A stretch of DNA of 36,923 bases from Ruminococcus flavefaciens (GTDB lineage Bacteria; Bacillota; Clostridia; Oscillospirales; Ruminococcaceae), in assembly GCA_004554385.1 (NCBI GenBank), contig SFMO01000004.1, positions 1-36,923 on the forward strand. Reading direction: 5' to 3'. The notes beneath the pieces were generated by a model. The model was given only the letters and a program-made list of their open reading frames with translations, was not told the DNA's origin and did no database searches. Both the position numbers and the translations under genes were made by a program. Shown in pieces: positions 33,294 through 36,923 of the stretch. Position 1 is the first letter of the stretch. The number at the start of each line of letters is the position of its first letter.

Positions 33294-34281
33294 GATATAT
33301 GGTACATATTTCCGTATAGCCGCAAAGCTCCTTGAAAATGAAATCACCGATGAAAAATGCATACATGATACGGTTCTGCGTGACGGTTTCCGTGATTCAG
33401 TGCTGTTCCTTCCTCAAAAGCTTATCCCAGGCGGCGAGGACTGGGGACTTTTCAGACGTGAGAAAGATAATACTCTCAGACGTATAACAAAAAAAGCACC
33501 TGTGAAGGTGCTGACAAAGCTGCAAAAGATGTGGCTGAAAGCCAAGCTTTCCGATCCGAGGATAAGGCTTTTTCTTGAGGACGAGGTCATAGAGGACTTA
33601 ATGGAGAAGCTTACCGGTGTAAAGCCGCTGTACCGACATGAGCATTTCAGGCTCACAGACAGACATGCAGACCGCGACGACTATTCCGACGAGAAATATA
33701 TCGCTAATTTCCGTGCGGCTCTTGACGCGGTTAAGAAGCGTAAAATAGTTGATATTTCATTTGTATCGGGACACGGAAAGCGTGTAAGCGGCAGATTTGT
33801 TCTGCTGAAAATAGAGTTTTCGCCCAAGAACGGAAAGTTCCGTGCTTACTGCTACAGGCTCAGTAATGATAAGATACGCAGCAGCGGGCTCATAAATATC
33901 GGCAGGATAGATACGATAACCGATACGGGGCGGATATTCCGTACTCCTGTATCTATGGACGATTATTTCAACAGCCGCAAGTGCAGTGCTCCTGCGGTCA
34001 TAAGGGTAACTAACGAGAGAAACGGCGTGGAGCGCTTTATGCTTGAATTCGCTCCCTATGAAAAGCATACTGTCCGTGACCTTGAAACCGGACAGTATAC
34101 CGTTGAGCTGTGGTACGACCAACAGGACGAGACAGAGTTGCTTATAATGCTGCTAAGCTTCGGACCTGTTATAGAGATACTTGGCCCCGATAAGCTGCGA
34201 GCACAGGCGAAAGAGCGCTTGACGCGGCAGTATGAGCTGCTTTATGGAAAGAATGACCAGTGTGCCGATGCCAATGATTAG
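33277..34281 (+). CDS. WYL-domain protein 2
   Basis: 334 residues from ATG 33277 with GGAGG, overlapping the stop of WYL 1 by 17 bp. Divergent member: no clear N-terminal HTH; a WYL-like core at about 170-230 (GKRVSGRFVLLKIEFSPKNG, FRAYCYRLSNDKIRSSG, INIGRIDTI) and a C-terminal WCX-like part. Such pairs (one HTH-WYL and one degenerate WYL) often make a heteromeric regulator. Terminator at 34482. Confidence 0.75.
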   Translation: MNIFSEIYGTYFRIAAKLLENEITDEKCIHDTVLRDGFRDSVLFLPQKLIPGGEDWGLFRREKDNTLRRITKKAPVKVLTKLQKMWLKAKLSDPRIRLFLEDEVIEDLMEKLTGVKPLYRHEHFRLTDRHADRDDYSDEKYIANFRAALDAVKKRKIVDISFVSGHGKRVSGRFVLLKIEFSPKNGKFRAYCYRLSNDKIRSSGLINIGRIDTITDTGRIFRTPVSMDDYFNSRKCSAPAVIRVTNERNGVERFMLEFAPYEKHTVRDLETGQYTVELWYDQQDETELLIMLLSFGPVIEILGPDKLRAQAKERLTRQYELLYGKNDQCADAND

Positions 34282-34720
34282 TATCTACAAATCCCATCCA
34301 TTCGGAGAAAATTTAGATATTGTACTGTTTCCTGAGCAATAACTGTCGAAGAATACCGGATGGAGCAGGTTAAGGCTTATACCGCAGTAATCCGCAGGGG
34401 TATGAGTTTGAGTTTATGCTCGATTATCAATATTGTCGTCCGCTGTAATAATAGGATCGCATGAGAACTTATAAACATTAAGCACTTGTCCATAGACAAG
34501 TGCGTTTTTATACCTTAAAAATGGCTGTTTAAGTGGATTGTCTGTGATTTTTCCTATGGATCAAGTCCAAAGTGCAATGATTGAACTTTGAAGAAAGTTT
34601 ATTAAATGAATACATGAAAACAGTTATTGTCATTACAAATTTAGGTATTCATCAAGCATTATATTATCGGACCGTATACATAGAATGAAGACGCAGCCCA
34701 TATGGGCTGCATTTAGTATA
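34282..34720. other. Intergenic, terminators only
   Basis: No gene seen. It holds the terminator at 34482 and a perfect hairpin GCAGCCC/GGGCTGC (34693-34710) that probably ends the minus-strand DUF1349 fragment. Confidence 0.4.
34482..34510 (+). terminator. Rho-independent terminator of the WYL operon
   Basis: GCACTTGTC (34482-34490) pairs with GACAAGTGC (34495-34503) around CATA, followed by GTTTTTATA. Confidence 0.85.
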
Positions 34721-35020
34721 TCAGTCAGGCTGCTGACCGTCATGAGCTTTCCATGCACATTCTGTGATCTTCATATCCGTAAATACGGCTTTAAAGCTGG
34801 AATCTTCAGGACTGCACGCATATATGCCAAATCTGATCTTTCCGCCGCCTTCCCACATATGGCATACACGCATCTGCGTAAAATTCTTACCGTCACGGGA
34901 ACATTCAATGCAATAATCAGACTCACGGCGGCTGAAACGATACCACATGGTCTTAACGTCTGCGGATATGGCAGTTGTTGCCCAGTCAGAATACCCGTGA
35001 TTTGTTTGAATATAATGCAT
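34721..35020 (-). pseudogene. DUF1349 protein, N-terminal truncated
   Basis: 99 residues reading GYSDWATTAISADVKTMWYRF, SDYCIECSRDGKNFTQMRVC and KIRFGIYACSPEDSSFKAVF. This is the C-terminal half of DUF1349 (concanavalin-like jelly roll; about 190 residues complete). Upstream, homology stops at the ATG, which overlaps a TATAAT-like sequence without a ribosome binding site. Confidence 0.7.
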
Positions 35021-35382
35021 TATAGCAGCATGACAAAGTACAAAATACGAGCGGTACTCGCGGGAGTGAGCTGCGCGGTAAAAGTATTCAAAAAGGTGCT
35101 CTTTGTCATTGTCGCTTATGCCCGGACCGCTGTCGGATAATAGCGCATACCGATGATTTTATTTTTGTGGGGCAGAGCCTCGGAGGCTGGTATGCTGACA
35201 AATCCATGCTATTATCCCCATGAGACTGAGCTTATCACAAGTTCTGGTATACCTGTTGCCTTTTTGGAGCAATACCGGACACATTATTGCACGTGTTGAG
35301 GGGAAGGTGAAGTATAAGCCGCCTTTCACACGGAGGGAGTGGATTGAAATCCGTTGATAAATTTTCTGATTTTTCGCAAGAT
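35021..35382. other. Gene-poor stretch with short open frames
   Basis: Short frames include VGQSLGGWYADKSMLL (a G-x-S-x-G-like motif at about 35169-35216) and, from an ATG at 35190, MLTNPCYYPHETELI. They are too short and broken to name; possibly traces of a lost hydrolase. Confidence 0.3.
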
Positions 35383-35446
35383 TTGACTTGTAACCTGGAA
35401 TAAAATGTTATATACTAAAATTTATGTATTTTTAAATTTCAGGAGG
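35383..35446 (+). promoter_or_regulatory. Promoter and ribosome binding site of the dockerin gene
   Basis: TTGTAA (35388-35393), 17 bp, TATACT (35411-35416), with a second option TTGACT (35383-35388), 17 bp, TGTTAT (35406-35411). AGGAGG (35441-35446) lies 4 bp before the ATG. Confidence 0.6.
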
Positions 35447-35450
35447 AAAC

Positions 35451-36923
35451 ATGAAGATCTCAAAAATAATTACAACTGCACTATCACTGACGCTTTTGTC
35501 AGGAATAACTGCAAGCTCTTACAATTACGATCAATACTACAGGCTAAACGCAAGCGCGGAAAATACTATTGCTGAAAAGGAATATACTTTAGGTGACGTA
35601 AATAATGACAGTCAGGTAAATGCTGTTGATGCATCAGCAGTCCTTTCATATTATGCACTTGTTTCAACAAGCAAGGAAGGCGGTTTCAGCGATGCACAGA
35701 CCTCGGCAGCAGATGTTAACAATGACAGCACTGTAAACGCAGTGGATGCTTCGGGGATACTTGCTTACTACGCCTATGCTTCAACAGCAAAAGGCAGTAT
35801 AAAGCCGCTTGCGGAATTTATCGGAAGAGACTTGTCTGAAGATAAGCCTGTCCTTGAACGTTTACACGCAGATATAAACAAGATCTACATCAATACGGAG
35901 GAAAATGTAAAGTTTACAATAAAGGTCAACTCCGACGAACCTCTGCCCGACAAAACACTGGCGCTGTATGACAACAGCGATACACTGGTATCATATATGT
36001 CCGACGACGGTAAGAACGGCGATGAAAAGGCAAATGACGGTATTTACTCAGTTCAGCTGTGTCTTGGTTCCGAAAAGGCGAAAAATGTGGATTATTATGC
36101 AGCTACAGACAGCGAAAAGAGTAATAAAAGGAGAATATGTTTCTACAGAGCTATAACCGATGATGATATAAAAGGATTTAATAAAGTTGTCAAAGAAGTA
36201 TCAGGCAAATCTTTTGAAGAAGCCTGCGATTACGTGAAGAATTCTGATGAGATAATGTCATATGTCATAGATGAAGAAGAAAAAAGTCTATCGTATCATA
36301 CGATATATGGAATACAGGCATTATGGTTACCTCCCGGAACAGAAAGTGATGATGGCTTTATGGGAAGAGGAGAATATGCACTGAGAGATTTGGAGATGAA
36401 AGCGCCCGATGGCCATGATAAAGATTACTACGCTTTAATGAAGAATAAAAAGCAAACACAAGAAAAGCTAAAGCAATTAAGTTTTAAACCTGCTCATAAC
36501 AGGTCACATAAGGTGGCTGTACTTGAAACAATAAAGTCGACAGGTGACCAGATGAGTGATTCGAGGGATTATTTGGGCTATATCGGAGAGTATGTTACAT
36601 ATGCATTGAACAAATATCCATTATGGAATAAATCTTTGGATGAGATATTAAAATCTGAGCTGTTTATCATGGATCGTGAACTCTATGATACATATGATAC
36701 TTTACAAAATCTGCAGGGATATGAAGTCATATTATGTGACGCACATGGTGCTAAAATTCTCGATGATGATTACATAAAAATAGGAAGAGAAATTCCTTCC
36801 GTAGTTGCATTAGATGTATTATTGGAGGCCACTCCTATGATCACTGTCAATGGTGAAGTATATCATGGAAGTGAAATATTAGATGAGAAGTTGAAAGAAA
36901 TATATGCGGATTTTAACAGCGGA
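35451..36923 (+). CDS. Secreted dockerin protein, possible clan-CD peptidase (partial)
   Basis: Open to the window edge, 491 codons and continuing. Signal peptide 1-22 (MKISKIITTALSLTLLSGIT). Residues 47-112 are a type I-like dockerin with two calcium loops, GDVNNDSQVNAVDASAVL and ADVNNDSTVNAVDASGIL, near the N-terminus rather than at the C-terminus. Residues about 140-215 form an Ig-like or 'choice-of-anchor' segment (SDDGKNGDEKANDGIYSVQL). After about 360, HKVAVLETIKSTGDQM and YEVILCDAHGAKI have the strand-loop-His pattern of clan CD peptidases, with His in DAHG; the Cys would lie later, outside the window. Dockerins attach proteins to cellulosomal or cell-surface cohesins. The peptidase part is inferred. 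Confidence 0.8.
   Translation, partial: MKISKIITTALSLTLLSGITASSYNYDQYYRLNASAENTIAEKEYTLGDVNNDSQVNAVDASAVLSYYALVSTSKEGGFSDAQTSAADVNNDSTVNAVDASGILAYYAYASTAKGSIKPLAEFIGRDLSEDKPVLERLHADINKIYINTEENVKFTIKVNSDEPLPDKTLALYDNSDTLVSYMSDDGKNGDEKANDGIYSVQLCLGSEKAKNVDYYAATDSEKSNKRRICFYRAITDDDIKGFNKVVKEVSGKSFEEACDYVKNSDEIMSYVIDEEEKSLSYHTIYGIQALWLPPGTESDDGFMGRGEYALRDLEMKAPDGHDKDYYALMKNKKQTQEKLKQLSFKPAHNRSHKVAVLETIKSTGDQMSDSRDYLGYIGEYVTYALNKYPLWNKSLDEILKSELFIMDRELYDTYDTLQNLQGYEVILCDAHGAKILDDDYIKIGREIPSVVALDVLLEATPMITVNGEVYHGSEILDEKLKEIYADFNSG

Overview
The window looks like chromosome from a Ruminococcus-type gut or rumen Clostridia. Strong AGGAGG ribosome binding sites, TTGACA/TATAAT promoters with 17 bp spacers, many Firmicutes-type TetR/LysR/WYL/XRE regulators, and above all the dockerin-bearing secreted protein at the right edge support this. 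Genus is an inference; no rRNA or marker gene is present.

Layout. 1-1700: an AT-rich HEPN-motif gene, then a noncoding stretch with four iteron-like 14 bp repeats and the stub of a gene that I infer belonged to a mobile element. 1674-6655 (minus): a redox/membrane gene row (nitronate monooxygenase-like, TMEM175-like, nitroreductase, radical SAM) running into decayed genes (ArsR with a stop and a frameshift, a flavodoxin fragment, a truncated DUF4405-FGE fusion). A TetR gene (6790) faces it across overlapping divergent promoters. 7649-7830: a decayed replication-initiator gene. 8065-14119: a redox island with flavodoxin, NTF2-like proteins, two aldo/keto reductases, an SDR and two LysR regulators. 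14618-22212: a patchwork of promoter-operator modules, gene fragments (DUF6796-like, methyltransferase, Na+/solute symporter, aldo/keto reductase) and one intact TetR plus heterodimeric ABC exporter operon. 22407-27012: a large SUKH plus BspA-type LRR protein, then an HTH/CPBP protease/hydrolase operon. 27041-28444: Y-family polymerase and YolD-like remnants around an XRE-membrane regulator.

28449-34281 is the most interesting part. rtcB RNA ligase and a DUF2828 (TROVE/vWA-like) gene lie on the minus strand. The 620 bp between them holds a tRNA-like, YrlA-like RNA with a canonical T-arm (30064-30170), a second compact tRNA-like module directly after the rtcB stop, and a run of stem-loops carrying eight copies of ACAGCA. 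Two overlapping WYL-domain genes diverge from rtcB. The gene set recalls the Salmonella rsr-yrlBA-rtcBA RNA-repair operon, but with DUF2828 in place of Rsr, WYL proteins in place of RtcR, and a much larger RNA locus.

The right end has a truncated DUF1349 gene and a secreted dockerin protein with a possible clan-CD (caspase-like) peptidase domain that runs off the window. All family calls were made by eye; no database search or folding program was run.
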